From contig NHZP01000016.1 of NCBI GenBank assembly GCA_003313425.1, positions 186,001-250,000 on the forward strand: 64,000 bases of DNA, in the 5' to 3' direction. The stretch comes from Pseudopyrenochaeta lycopersici. Lineage: Eukaryota; Ascomycota; Dothideomycetes; Pleosporales; Pseudopyrenochaetaceae. The position numbers were made by a program, and so were the translations under genes. The notes under the pieces are model-generated. The model worked only from the letters and a program-made list of their open reading frames with translations. It did not search any database and was not told where the DNA came from. Shown one piece after another: positions 19,993 to 31,434 of the stretch (positions are counted from its first letter, which is position 1; each line of letters starts with the position of its first letter).

Positions 19993-22900
19993 ATGAGGTC
20001 TTACAGCACCGTTGCCTCGCTGCTCGTGCTCACTCGCTTTGCAATTGGTATGAATAGGTCCCTGAATAGGTTCATGACCTATACTTACGAAAAAAGCGCA
20101 AACACCTACCGAAAGAGTTATTCCGACTCTCCCGCCTCAGATCAACGCTCTACCCAGCTTGACTCCCACCATCTACGATGAGACTGCACCAGATGCTCAA
20201 GACTGTCCTGGCTACAAAGCTTCAGGCGTAGCCCAAACCAAATCGGGTTTCACCGCAGACTTGACTATTGCAGGCGCCAACTGCCAGGCTTTTGGTAACG
20301 ATATTGCGAACTTGGTCTTGGAGGTCAACTACCAGGCCAAAGAGCGTTTGAATGTCAGAATCTACCCCAAGTATATCGCACCAGCGAATAGCTCATGGTT
20401 TATCCTCCCGACTCATCTTGTAGACCAACCGGAATCAGACGGTAAGACAACTGCTGAGTCAAGTGATTTGAAATTTGACTGGTGCAATGATCCAAGCTTC
20501 CAGTTTAAGATCTCGCGTGCCAGCACGGGCGAGGAGCTTTTCTCAACCTACGGACATGTCATTGTTTACGAGGACCAGTTCTTAGAACTCGTCACCAATA
20601 TGGTTGATGTACGTAAACAAATGCTAAATATTGACTGTGCAATCACAGTAGACTAATCTACCTCGGCATTAGGATTACAATGTCTATGGCCTGGCAGAAA
20701 ATGTCCATGACTTCCGCCTCGGTACAAACCACACACAGACCTTCTACGCTGTTGATGCAGGAAATTCAATTGACCGCAATGTTTATGGAGTCATTCCCTT
20801 CTATCAAGAGACACGTTATAGAACTCTTGGTGCCGACACTACGGCTCATGGAGTATATGCTCGCAATGGTGAGTTCTATTGACAAATCAGAAGACATCAA
20901 TACTGAACACAAATGTGAAGCCCATGGTCAAGAATGGCTACTCCGTGAAGACACAATTGCTTATCGTACTCTTGGAGGAAGCTTCGACCTTTACTTCCTC
21001 AGTGGACAGAAAGACGATGGTAGCTCTAGTGCACTTACAACCATCTCACAGTTTCATCTAGGCTGCATTGGCACAACTGCTATGCAAATGTACTGGACTT
21101 TCGGATACCACCAAGCTCGTTGGGGATACGAGAACATCTCTGTTGTTCAAGAAGTTGTGGATAGATATCGCGCAGCCAATGTCCCTCTTGAATGTCTCTG
21201 GAACGACCTCGATATTTATGATCTATATCGCGACTTTACTAACAATTATGTCACGTATCCGCTTCCACAATTCACAGAATTCCTTGAAAGTCTCCATGCG
21301 AATGGCCAGTATTACGTCCCAATTATTGACAGCAACATCTATGTTTCCAATCCAGACAATGCAAGCGATTCTTACGGACCGTACGAGAGGGGTAGTGATC
21401 TACAGACCTTCATACGCGATCCCACGACTGGAGACTACTACTTCGGCAATAATTGGCCCGGATTCAGTGTCTGGGGTGACTGGCTGATTCCTTCTACGCA
21501 AGCCTGGTGGACCAATGAGATTTTAACATGGCACAAAGGCACACCTTTCGATGGTATCTGGATTGATCTCAGCGAGGCAGCCTCCTTCTGTGCCGGTTCA
21601 TGCGGTAGTGGTCGCCTCACAGAGAACCCTATGCACCCACCCTTCTTGCTTCCAGGCGACCCGTTGACGTTCGATTTCAACTACCCAGCGGGATTCAACA
21701 TCTCGAATGCTACCGAGGCTGCGTCGGCTGCTGCAGCCTCTGCCTCGCAGGCTTCGGCTTATTCGGCTTCTCCTGTTCTCCCTGCCCCAACCACTACGAC
21801 ACAAGGTCGGACAGAACCCACACCCGGTGTGCGCAATCTCAATTTCCCGCCTTACGTTATCAATCATGTTCAAACTGGTCATGCGTTGGGCAAGAGCGCA
21901 ATTGCTCCTAATGCAACTCACAACGATCAGTATAATACAACTGAGTACGAGATGCACAATCTCTTCGGCTTGCAAATCTCAAACGCAACATACCACTCTC
22001 TGCTCGAACTGTTTCCCGGACGCAGGCCCTTTACCGTCGGTCGAAGCGTCTTTGCTGGTAGTGGTAAGACGACGAGCCATTGGGGCGGAGACAATACTAG
22101 CACTTGGGGCAGCATGTTCTTGTCCATCTCTCAGGCTTTGACTATGGTCTGTCTTCTCCACAACAATCTAACCTCAATTCTGTACTGACCTCATGAAGAT
22201 GATGTCGGGTATCCAAATGTTTGGTGCAGATACTTGCGGTTTTGCTCGCAATACCGACTACCAACTGTGTTCTCGCTGGATGGAACTGAGTGCTTTCTTG
22301 TAAGTATTTTCTGTCACAATAATCCTGTGGACATGATGCTGACTTCGATCAGCCCCTTCTACCGAAACCACAATGTCAAAGCTACGATTGGCCAAGAGGC
22401 CTACCACTGGTCCTCAGTCTCCGAAGCTGCTCGTCGCGCTATTGCTGTTCGGTACAGCATGCTAACTTACATGTATACACTCATGTATTATGCACATACC
22501 AAGGGTGAGACAGTCATGCGTGCCTTGGCCTGGGAGTTCCCAAATGATGAGACCCTCCGTGAGACATACAACCAGTTCCTCTTAGGTCCTTCTATCCTCG
22601 TTACACCTGTTCTCTTCCCCAATGTCGAGACTGTCTCTGGCGTATTCCCAGGTATTGGAGAGGGCACCAGGTGGTATGATTGGTATACACTAGAAGAAGT
22701 AGCAGCGAAGCCGCACGAGAACATTACGCTTGATGCGCCGCTGGAGCACATCAATGTTCATGTGCGAGGGGGCAGCATTCTAACGCTTCAGCAACCCAAG
22801 TACACAACCGGAGAGACAAGAAACACGCCATACAGCATCCTGGTTGCGCTTGATGACAGCAACAAGGCCACAGGCAGTCTCTATCTTGATGATGGAGAGA

Positions 22901-23281
22901 GCCTTCATCCGAGTGCGACACGCTTGGTTCATGTAAGCCATCAATCTGCTGTGCTCGCAACCCTACTAATATTTGATATAGCTTTCCTATGCAGACAACT
23001 GCATTTCCTTCTCCTCCGACGGCTCATACCACGCTGCCCAACCTTTGGCCAACATTACAATCACTGGCCTCGCAGACTCACCTAACAGTCACTACCGAAA
23101 GCGCGGAGGCAGCCCCCAGGGCAAGCCCAAAAATGTATCGTGCAACTATGGAGGAAAGAAACAGGATAATCCTGACTTTGAAACTTCGTATGACAACGGT
23201 GTATTATGGGTCTCGGGTACGGAAGATATGACAAAAGGCGGCGCTTTCGAGAAGGACATGAAGTTGTGCTTCGAGTGGTAG
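19993..23281 (+). CDS. Secreted GH31 alpha-glucosidase
   Basis: Seven exons: 19993-20047, 20118-20608, 20673-20868, 20921-22146, 22199-22299, 22353-22932 and 22982-23281, giving 982 residues. The start carries a hydrophobic signal sequence (MRSYSTVASLLVLTRFA). The first acceptor at 20117 was chosen because it alone keeps frame. Family signatures are YEDQFLELVT, VYGLAENVHDFRLG, WTFGYHQARWGYEN, and the nucleophile motif DGIWIDLSEA, where the Asp of WID attacks the substrate. The acid/base motif HWGGDNTSTW and MFGADTCGFARNTDYQLCSRW follow, then VRGGSILTLQQP. Many N-glycosylation sites (NAT, NTT, NIS) fit secretion. It hydrolyses terminal alpha-1,4-linked glucose from maltose and starch fragments, and a Ser/Ala-rich insert lies near residues 580-610. 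Confidence 0.95.
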
Positions 23282-23556
23282 AAAAATGGGGTGTACTCAA
23301 CTTTTTGAACAATTGTTGGAAGCTTCATGTAGTGGGGAATCTCAATACTCGAACACATTATGATGAGACTGCATTGGACTAAATGTATTTTCAAAATTCA
23401 GCAATACTGAGGATATTGTGGGATCGCAGAGAAACCGTGATTGCTTGGTATTCTGCATCCTTTTGTGGGTCTCGTATTGCCATGATGCGGGGTCAGCCTC
23501 GTCTGACATTGCGACTGTTTCCAACCAGAACACAATTTTCCGCCTCCAATCACAAC

Positions 23557-24690
23557 ATGAGTAAGCTCGTAGTAATAATCGGCATTACAGGCAACCAGGG
23601 TGGTTCCGTTGCTTCAACGTTTCTCCAAGACTCAGAATGGCGCATTAGGGGTTTAACACGAAACCCACAATCCTCTGCCGCTCAAGCGCTCTCTACCAAA
23701 GGCATTGAGGTTGTACAGGCTGACCTTCACGACCCTTCCTCGCTTAAGGATGTCTTCAAAGGTGCCAATCTCGTTTTCAGCGTGACAGACTTCTGGAAAC
23801 CCTGCTTCGTCCCTGCCAACCAAGCACGGGCAAAGGAGCAAGGCAAATCAATCGGCCGGTATGCATACGAGCTTGAACTTGAGCAAGGCAAGAATATCGC
23901 AGATGCGGTTGCGAGGGAAGTTGGCGGGCTCGACAATGTGGGTTTTGTAGCAAGCACTTTGTGTAACGCGAGGAAGAGCAGCAACGGAAAATATCAAGAG
24001 TTGTGGCATTTTGATGGAAAAGCGGATGTGTTCCCCGATTATGTCGAAGAAAAATATCCGGAACTCGCGAGTAAGACAAGTTATCTGCATACAGGCTACT
24101 TTTACACGAGTTGGCAGATTTTGCCGGGACGGTGGTTTGCGAAGGTAATTTGAGCATTCGATATTTTGGACTGTGGAAGTTACAGCTAACTTTTAATAGC
24201 TACCTGATAATTCCATCCAAATGCAATTTCCCACTGACCCCTCCACTTTGATTCCGCATCTTGACCCTCGAAGGGATACCGGTCCATTCGTGCGCGCTCT
24301 TCTCCAACTCCCGCCCAAATCAACGCTCATGGCTGCCAGCGAGTGGAAGACATGGCCTGAGTGGATTAAGCTATGGGGTGAGATCACCGGCGTGAAGACG
24401 AGTTACGAGCAAGTCACTGTTGAGAACTTTGATGAACATATGCCCGGCGGAGTGGGAAAAGAAATTGGGGAGATGTACGAATTTTCTAGTGAATACGGGT
24501 ATAATGCTAAACAAAAGGATACACTGAAAACTTGGGACTTGGAAAAGGTACGTGGAGTTGCTGAAAGATTTGAGCTAGTATTTTAGCTGACAGCTTTGCG
24601 TTTTAGTTGGGCATCCATGTCCCAACTTCTAGTTTGCGGAAGTACATCGAGTCTGAGGACTGGGTCGCAGCGGGTATTATGCCATGCTAG
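23557..24690 (+). CDS. NmrA-like NAD(P)-binding protein
   Basis: Exons are 23557-24144, 24200-24547 and 24607-24690, all in phase 0, giving 339 residues. The start at 23557 (MSKLVVIIGITGNQGGSVA) places the dinucleotide-binding glycine motif GxTGNQGGSV right at the N-terminus, as in the family; upstream in-frame codons are ignored. Further features are WRIRGLTRNPQS, VVQADLHDPSSL and LVFSVTDFWKP. This atypical short-chain dehydrogenase fold usually lacks the catalytic Tyr-Lys pair and can act as a redox sensor or regulator, as NmrA does in nitrogen repression. The target here is unknown. It follows the alpha-glucosidase on the same strand by 275 bp. Confidence 0.9.
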
Positions 24691-25134
24691 AAATCCGACC
24701 TTTTTCGTATCTTTCCTCAAAGAATGGGAACATCTAATTGTTCAAAGAGAAATGTATTCAGCTGCCTTATTTTGTACTCTTGGCTTGCTCGTGGTAGCTA
24801 TCCAGTTTCACCAATGAGTACCCAAATCCATGGTCAACTTCAGCAGCGCCCAGCTTAGATGTACATAGATTGATACCATTAAAAAAATTGTACAAATGAA
24901 ATGATGCTGCATATTGCATTAGACACTTATTATGCTGATTCTCAATAGAAAGAGGCGGTGAAAATCCTATGGCATGCCAACGTGACGTCGAAAGCTAGAC
25001 TATTCTCGCACTGTTTCACAGACAGAACTAGCAAACATGGATCTACACCCACACGCTAGAATAATACACCTAGCGTAGATTTTACAACAACCCCGAACTC
25101 TTGCTCCTCTGTTGCTCGACTTAGGACCGCCAAC
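24691..25134. other. Intergenic stretch before the small secreted protein
   Basis: 3' flank of the NmrA-like gene and promoter of the gene at 25135. Nothing else recognised. Confidence 0.5.
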
Positions 25135-25667
25135 ATGTCATTCTTGCTCCTAACCATTGTAGTTCTCCTCACCACTCTCGCCACCGCCGACATCCTCAAC
25201 CGCACTCAATGCAGATGCTCTTCACCTTCTGGCGCATACCGAGGCTACGTCTTCATCTTCAGCTATCTGCCCGAGAGCCACCAGCAGACTCCATTCGTCA
25301 TCAAGGACCAGGGTTTCTCTGTGATTCGCCTTGGCGCTTGCTCACAAGACCTCACCTACCTCAAAGAATACAAAAACGAGACGGCTGGACATGTGTTCAA
25401 GTACTACCGGGAGCTATTCGGCCCAGACGAATACGAGATAGACGGTAGCGGACGACGAGATGTACCTGTGAAAGCTGCGCACGAGATGGACGATAAGAGA
25501 GCGGTCTGCAACACAATCTGTAGCTCCCATCACGAGGGCATGAAAGGTGATTGCAGCAGCAAATCTGCTTGCAAGGTACAGGTAAGTCTTCCTTGTGATG
25601 TTTATATATAGGTACTGGGCGAGTTAATGTTTGCTAGTGGTTTGACGTGCCGGATTTGGCAAAATAG
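25135..25667 (+). CDS. Small secreted cysteine-containing protein
   Basis: Exons are 25135-25581 and 25638-25667 (56-nt intron, GTAAGT...GCTAG), giving 158 residues ending in WFDVPDLAK. A clear signal peptide (MSFLLLTIVVLLTTLATA) is followed by about 140 residues with seven Cys: QCRC near the mature N-terminus, LGACS, VCNTICSS, and GDCSSKSACK near the end. One potential N-glycosylation site (KNET) is seen. I do not recognise the family. Size, signal and Cys content match the loose profile of fungal effector-like proteins, but that is a class description and not a function. Intron retention would give an alternative C-terminus (VSLPCDVYI). Confidence 0.8.
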
Positions 25668-26402
25668 AACTACCTCTTGGGTCCTAACGAAGGAGCTTGA
25701 GAGCTGAGTGGTCATGGCTGTCGTGCAGGGGGGGAATTGGCAAATTTTGAAACAATTCATACAATAATAGTGGATCGGCAAATGGTACAGAAGGAGAAAT
25801 CTGTCTCGAGGGTGATCTTAGGATTCTATTGAATGCCTCTGCACTTAGATTGTATTGCCCACACATCATCTGTGCCATGGGGTTAGGTGCATAGCGATAC
25901 ATTGGATATCTACAAAGCTCATATCAACTTGTATGGAATTGTGAGACGTAAAAGAAATACACAGGGTTCAAAAAGGGAGTGGGCAGCTTAATGCAAACAT
26001 TCTCACCCAATCATTACAGTTGTTTGCCATGTTGATTTGGGATGTGGAACACCCTTGCTCCATGTCTAGTTTACAGCAACACTTTGCATGGGAGTGAATC
26101 GCGACATTACGGGAAGTGGGGCTCCCAGAGCGACTTACGGACCGTTCCATCTCTCGGTATCGGTATCGATAAGCTGCGATTGGGTTAAGATGAATAGAGC
26201 ATAGTGCATGGTGCTCTATCAACGCGTCATTACGAAATCATGCACTTGCATTGCACTCCTCATACCCAAAAACACGGGAAAGCAATATATGCTGACATCA
26301 AGACAAAATGGCAATACGCGGCAGTGGTGGACGTCACAGATCTCTTGGCAGATCTCAGATCTCACTAATTAGGGGAAATCGCTATTTAGAGAGAGTGTAA
26401 CA
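25668..26402. other. Intergenic stretch upstream of the short-chain dehydrogenase
   Basis: No gene supported. Minus-strand frames at 25684-26222 lack resemblance to known proteins. Confidence 0.45.
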
Positions 26403-27599
26403 ATGCCGTCTTCAAGGTTATTCCGACCTACCTTTACCTTGCAACGTGTTAGATGCAAGAAAAATCGTTTCCGAGCTTCAGTATCACAGATTGCTCTAAA
26501 ATCCTATTCTACTTCCAATTCCGACAGACTCAAGGGACCAATACCAGCGCCCAACATGATGCAAGCCGCAAAGAATACAATTGCCGAGAATCTTGGGAAG
26601 ATTGTCTCAGGCGCACATGAACTTGCCCCGGAAGTCTCACGCTTTTCACTCGAGGAGGTGCCCGACCTCACTGGCAAGGTTGCTGTTGTGACTGGTGGCT
26701 CAGAGGGCATCGGCTACGGATGCACGCACACCCTTCTTTCTCACAATATCAAAAAACTCTTCATCATCTCAAAATCCGAAGACATTGCGGAAGATGCAAT
26801 CGAAGCAATCAAGGAAGAACTAGGCGAAGACAAAGCAAGCAGAGTAGAGTGGCTGCAGTGCGATCTGTCGGACTGGGAAGCAACAGGAAAACTTGCCTTC
26901 AACATCTCTGAGAAGACAGATAGATTAGACATCCTGATCAACAATGCTGCCCGAGGTATCATGACTTATCAGCTCGCAAAGAATGGCGTCGATCTACACA
27001 TGGCAGGAAACCACTTTGGCCACGTCGTCCTAACCTCGCATCTGCTTCCCCTGCTAAAGGAAACCTCGAAGAATGGCGACAAAGTCCGCATCGTGAACCT
27101 CGCTTCCAACGTCCACGAGAACGCTCCCAAGGATACCAAATTCGAAAGCCTGGAAGAGATAAACACGGATCTCGGTCCGCAGCCCCTCTACGCCCGCTCA
27201 AAACTCGCTGCAATCCTCTACGCCAGGTATCTTGCCCGCCACTTGACATCGCAATTCCCCAACATCCTGGCCAACGCAACACACCCTGGCATCGTCGAGA
27301 CCCGGCAATCAGCAGTGCACATTCACGAAGCCTATCCGCTCGGCGGCTACGCGATGAGCGTCGGCCTTGCACCGTTTAAGAAGACACAGTTTGAAGGCTG
27401 TGTCAGCACCATGTATGCGGCGACGAAGACAGAGAGATCAGGAGAGTATATTTGCCCACCTGCAATTGTGGAGCCGGGTAGCGAGAAGGCGAATGATGTG
27501 CAATTGGGCGAGCAGCTGATGGATTTGACGTGGAAGCTTGTGAAGGAGAAGACGAGGTCGAGTAGTGCGGACCAGGGTTGTCCGTTCAAGGAGTATTGA
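26403..27599 (+). CDS. Short-chain dehydrogenase/reductase, possibly mitochondrial
   Basis: An intronless frame of 398 residues from the ATG at 26403. The first 40 residues are basic and hydroxylated without acidic residues (MPSSRLFRPTFTLQRVRCKK), like a mitochondrial presequence. The Rossmann fold starts at about residue 93 with KVAVVTGGSEGIGYG (TGxxxGxG). The family motifs follow: LDILINNAARG, VRIVNLASN (catalytic Ser) and the active-site YARSK (YxxxK), then ANATHPGIVET. The order matches retinol-dehydrogenase/WWOX-like oxidoreductases, which use NADP(H) on ketone or alcohol groups. The substrate cannot be read from sequence. It is convergent with GCP3 across about 600 bp. Confidence 0.93.
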   Translation: MPSSRLFRPTFTLQRVRCKKNRFRASVSQIALKSYSTSNSDRLKGPIPAPNMMQAAKNTIAENLGKIVSGAHELAPEVSRFSLEEVPDLTGKVAVVTGGSEGIGYGCTHTLLSHNIKKLFIISKSEDIAEDAIEAIKEELGEDKASRVEWLQCDLSDWEATGKLAFNISEKTDRLDILINNAARGIMTYQLAKNGVDLHMAGNHFGHVVLTSHLLPLLKETSKNGDKVRIVNLASNVHENAPKDTKFESLEEINTDLGPQPLYARSKLAAILYARYLARHLTSQFPNILANATHPGIVETRQSAVHIHEAYPLGGYAMSVGLAPFKKTQFEGCVSTMYAATKTERSGEYICPPAIVEPGSEKANDVQLGEQLMDLTWKLVKEKTRSSSADQGCPFKEY

Positions 27600-28198
27600 G
27601 GAGGGCAGTGGGTTTTGGGTATGTAGACTGGATATTATTCATGATACGTAGCATATGATCACACTCACACCACGTTCTTGTTGCCATTGTTATCATCACA
27701 TGAAGAGTTCGTACTGCCCCAATGGTCAACCACAGCAACTATTCCGAGACAAGGTAAGTGCAATACTTTTCAGACAACCCTCAGTTCCATATTATCACCC
27801 TACCGCTGAATTTAATACTCTAAGTCCTGCCTACCAGCAGCTCATGTCCACAAAACGACTTGAGAACGTTCATAGTGTCCAATACAACTAGGATACTGCG
27901 ATGAAGGATGAGCACAGGTTCTGTGCAAGTGGTGATCACAAAAAGGACACCAAGAATCAACAGGAAACATCTTCGTAAAACGAGATTAGAGTTCATTCCA
28001 GTACCAGAGACATTATGGTATCGCTCATACGCCGAGAATACAAACGTGCTGACTATCTAATCAAGAAACACCATGAAGAGACGTGCGGGTATCCTGATCT
28101 GTGGAAAGGCTCAAAAGGTCCATAGCTTATTACAAGTAAACATTCGCAACAGCGCCCTCATTCTAGTCCTAGACGTCCTCGCAATATTCATTTCATCT
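27600..28198. other. Convergent 3' flanks of the dehydrogenase and GCP3 genes
   Basis: Untranslated sequence between two converging genes. No gene or repeat recognised. Confidence 0.5.
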
Positions 28199-31033
28199 TT
28201 ACGCAATACCCTCCATACCCATAGGCGCCTGGAAGCCACTTAGCCCCTCTCCTGCGCTGCTCAATCGAGCACACAGACTTAAGAAGACGACCGTCTCTGT
28301 AGCAGCAAGGTAATTTAGTGTATCCAACAGAATCTTAAGATGCCGGGTAAAATTCTCTTCGTACTTGGCTAGCATATCGAACATTTTATCGACCCTTGCT
28401 GGATCATACACGAACTGCGAAGTAGGACGATGCGATACGGAGGCCAGGGGCCGGGATGGTTGGGTGGAAGCCTTTTTGGAGTTGGTGGACGGCTGCGAAG
28501 GCGCTAAGGAGGCGTTGACTTGGGCGACAAGGTCAGGGTCTCCTGTTATGAGATACCGTGATAACGAGTAGGTGAAGGAGGCAAACATGCTACAGGTGGA
28601 CATTATCTTATTGTTGATCTGGACTGGTGAGCATCTGTCCCGGGCTATTTCTAGAGAATTTTGAGCACTTACTCGCAAGAGCTTACTGTTAGTAAGCATG
28701 CACTCCTTTAAGCAAGTTGCTAGGAAGTCAACATGGTCCTGCATTAGTTCGTCCACCGTCCGCTTGACGCCGCTCTCTTCCTCAGTCGTCTTGCCTCTGC
28801 CTTTTACGCCGTCTTTGCCCTCCTCGTTGAGACGAGCCATAAGCGATGCCCAGTTGGGTTCGATAACTTCTGATGTGCAGTAGTATACGAGCTGTTGCAC
28901 GAAGACCAACATGCGCGCTCGCAGCGTCCACGCTTTTCGCTTCCACAGCTCAATTCGAGGATTTCTAGATTGATGTTTCCAGGCTGCATTCTTCCCTTGC
29001 TCACCCCAGCACTTTGCCAGGTCAGTTTCAAGATGCTTCAAACTCAGCAGATATCGGAAAAGAAGCTGGTATCGCGTGAGCGTCACTCGACTGACAACCA
29101 GAGACAAGGGGAATGGCATAGCGTAATCGAATACCAGTGCTTGATAACCAGTAATGTTGCTATCGTCCGTTATCGGCGCTGTATTTGCGGGTGTGTAATT
29201 TGATATTGATGTTGCAGCGTCTTGATCTAGGCCCTGTACGTTGACGATCTTCATCAGCCAGTTTGTAAGGCCCGTGTCATTGATCTGGACCTTGATGTCC
29301 TCCTTGTATGGGTCTTCCACAGCTACGGATCCGGCGTGACGGGTGGCGAGATCAAGTAGCGATTGGAGTTTTCCAACATTGACATGTTTAGCTGGCTTCT
29401 TAAGCTCCAGCTCGCCCATCTCGAGAAAGTAGGTGAAGAAATCAGATCGATCAAGGAAGAAGTAATGTTTGAGTGAGCGTAATCGTGCTGGGAGTTGGTG
29501 AGTCGTGAGGAGGAGGTTGAGAAGAGATGAGTTTGCGTATGCGTATGCAGAGTTGACGTTGTCGAGAAATCGCAGGTCGTCGAAGCTGGTTGGTGCATCT
29601 TGCACAATTTTGCTAACATCGACACCACCACATTCGCGGACAACATTAAGATACTTCCCTGCCAAAAGAACTTTGTCTTTGACCGCTTCCAGCTGTGGTG
29701 GTACAAGAGCATCCCGGAGCGTGTATCGCTTCTCCCAGTATTCGTCGGTATAGTCCTGGTCCAGCCGCTCCCGCTTGATACTCCTTTGCTCTTTGATTAG
29801 AAACTCGGAGTGTGGGTCCCTGATGCCTCCATGGTGAAGCCACTCGTTTAGCATCGCCATGTATGGCCTACTAGCCTCGCGCAGGAGTGTTGTGAGTAAA
29901 GTTCGGGCTGCGGGGTCTCCAGACATGGATGATAGTCTCTTGGTGATCAAGCCAAGGACACTGCCGCCTTTGCACAGCTTCTTGATAGCGTTGCCTCCTT
30001 CACGTAGTGATTCCAATATGTTCTCAAAATCGTTGCTATCGTCGTCTGCCGTGTCTTCGTCTTTGTCGTCTTCCAGGATATCGTTCGCTTTGAGAAGCTC
30101 GATCCCAGTGGTGTACAGCTGGAACAACATGTGGCTCGTCTGCTTCGTATGTAGGTTCAACACGTGGAGTGTGAAGGAATCGTTGGTCAGCAATTGGTGC
30201 TCTAATTGGGCAACCAACGTCAAGTAGTCTTTCAGCAGCCGCCGTACAGCAGCGCATAGGGCATGGTTGACGGCACCGTATTCCTCGCGGCTTAGCACTT
30301 CGACGCAGGCATCTACGGCAATATAGTGTGTGGCCGTCTTGAGCATTGATTTGGTCAGGTCTCTTAGACTTGGGTCCAGTCCCGGCAGTATGCGAAACTG
30401 CGGCCCAACCAAGCGCTCCTTCTCGTCGTGTGGGTTGTATGCTTCGCTAAAGCGAATGTACTGCCCTTCAAAGCCCATGAAAACAAACAGCAGGTCCTCC
30501 AAGATGGCCTTCTCCTGTGCTTCTAGCGACAGTTGCGCAAGTGGGGTTGGCTGCAGTGAGACGGGAGCGGTCGAGGCTAGCGGAGGTATCGAAATGCGCG
30601 TGGCAAGCGGAGCGGTGGTATGTGGTATCAGCGAAGCCTGTGGTTCCCATGGTGCTTGTGGCAGCTCTGGCGACGGTTTTGCTGGGGCAGCGCTACGAGA
30701 TGGTCTCTCCACATCTCGCGCTTGCTTCTCTGTACGACTGCGAGCATTCACCCGACTCTCGCTCGAATGCTTGAGTGGGCTTCGAGTCCGCCTGATCTCT
30801 GTTTCCCGTTCGCGCACCTCCCTCTTCTCTATACGCCGTTCGCCTGACGCTGCCCCTGCGCCTCCCATGGTGGCCGACTGTTTCCTGGCATGCGATGCGG
30901 TCGCGGACCCGCGCCTGTCATTTTCTCCCCCAGATGCGACGCGGGGTCGCGAAGCCGTCGTGTAATTCGGATTAGCAGAGCGTCTCTCAGCGGTAGACAA
31001 GGGTTTCATGATTGGCGGGTTGCGGGTAGACAT
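28199..31033 (-). CDS. GCP3: Gamma-tubulin complex component GCP3 (Spc98/Alp6 type)
   Basis: Exons are 31033-28673 and 28618-28199. The 54-nt intron is a multiple of three and could be read through, but removing it restores LLRINNKIMSTCSMFASFTY as in relatives. The protein has 926 residues. The N-terminal 150 residues are basic, Ser/Arg-rich and probably disordered. The GCP N-domain follows (EKAILEDLLFVFMGFEGQYI; SREEYGAVNHALCAAVRRLL). The hallmark tract HYFFLDRSDFFTYFLE precedes the C-terminal gamma-tubulin-binding domain (FPLSLVVSRVTLTRYQLLF). GCP3 pairs with GCP2 in the gamma-tubulin small complex that nucleates microtubules at spindle pole bodies. Confidence 0.95.
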   Translation of the reverse strand: MSTRNPPIMKPLSTAERRSANPNYTTASRPRVASGGENDRRGSATASHARKQSATMGGAGAASGERRIEKREVRERETEIRRTRSPLKHSSESRVNARSRTEKQARDVERPSRSAAPAKPSPELPQAPWEPQASLIPHTTAPLATRISIPPLASTAPVSLQPTPLAQLSLEAQEKAILEDLLFVFMGFEGQYIRFSEAYNPHDEKERLVGPQFRILPGLDPSLRDLTKSMLKTATHYIAVDACVEVLSREEYGAVNHALCAAVRRLLKDYLTLVAQLEHQLLTNDSFTLHVLNLHTKQTSHMLFQLYTTGIELLKANDILEDDKDEDTADDDSNDFENILESLREGGNAIKKLCKGGSVLGLITKRLSSMSGDPAARTLLTTLLREASRPYMAMLNEWLHHGGIRDPHSEFLIKEQRSIKRERLDQDYTDEYWEKRYTLRDALVPPQLEAVKDKVLLAGKYLNVVRECGGVDVSKIVQDAPTSFDDLRFLDNVNSAYAYANSSLLNLLLTTHQLPARLRSLKHYFFLDRSDFFTYFLEMGELELKKPAKHVNVGKLQSLLDLATRHAGSVAVEDPYKEDIKVQINDTGLTNWLMKIVNVQGLDQDAATSISNYTPANTAPITDDSNITGYQALVFDYAMPFPLSLVVSRVTLTRYQLLFRYLLSLKHLETDLAKCWGEQGKNAAWKHQSRNPRIELWKRKAWTLRARMLVFVQQLVYYCTSEVIEPNWASLMARLNEEGKDGVKGRGKTTEEESGVKRTVDELMQDHVDFLATCLKECMLTNSKLLRVSAQNSLEIARDRCSPVQINNKIMSTCSMFASFTYSLSRYLITGDPDLVAQVNASLAPSQPSTNSKKASTQPSRPLASVSHRPTSQFVYDPARVDKMFDMLAKYEENFTRHLKILLDTLNYLAATETVVFLSLCARLSSAGEGLSGFQAPMGMEGIA

Positions 31034-31434
31034 GTTTGCGACCAAAGTACTCCATAGAGCTTGGGCAGGGCAGTGTTGATTGTCGTTGCGCCGAGTGCAT
31101 GTTTGGGCTGCAGTAGTCCATTGTTGTCGAGTCCCGCTTTCCTACGCGTCCGTGGTTCGCGCTAAGCGAGCCATGACGCAGGTACGTCAACCCCCAAGCC
31201 CTGACCCTTAATCATGACATAAGTATCATTTCCAGTCTACTCTAAACATATATGTCGCTGCATAGCGTGCGTAGTATGTGCTCAAGAACACCTTCATGGC
31301 ACCTGTTCTGTTGCTTCCCCGTCCCTCATCACGTGGAAATGGTGTTTCAGGTTGGAATTATCATCGATCAAGCCATACTTTGTTGACCGATGATCATAAA
31401 GTTCTACGAACAAATATAACCATGTAATGGAAAA
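31034..31434. other. Intergenic stretch upstream of GCP3
   Basis: Promoter of GCP3 (minus) and 3' flank of the next minus-strand gene seen from the right. Nothing else recognised. Confidence 0.5.

Noticed and set aside
30330..30965. 211-codon plus-strand frame
   Set aside because: Antisense of the Arg/Ser-rich N-terminus of GCP3.
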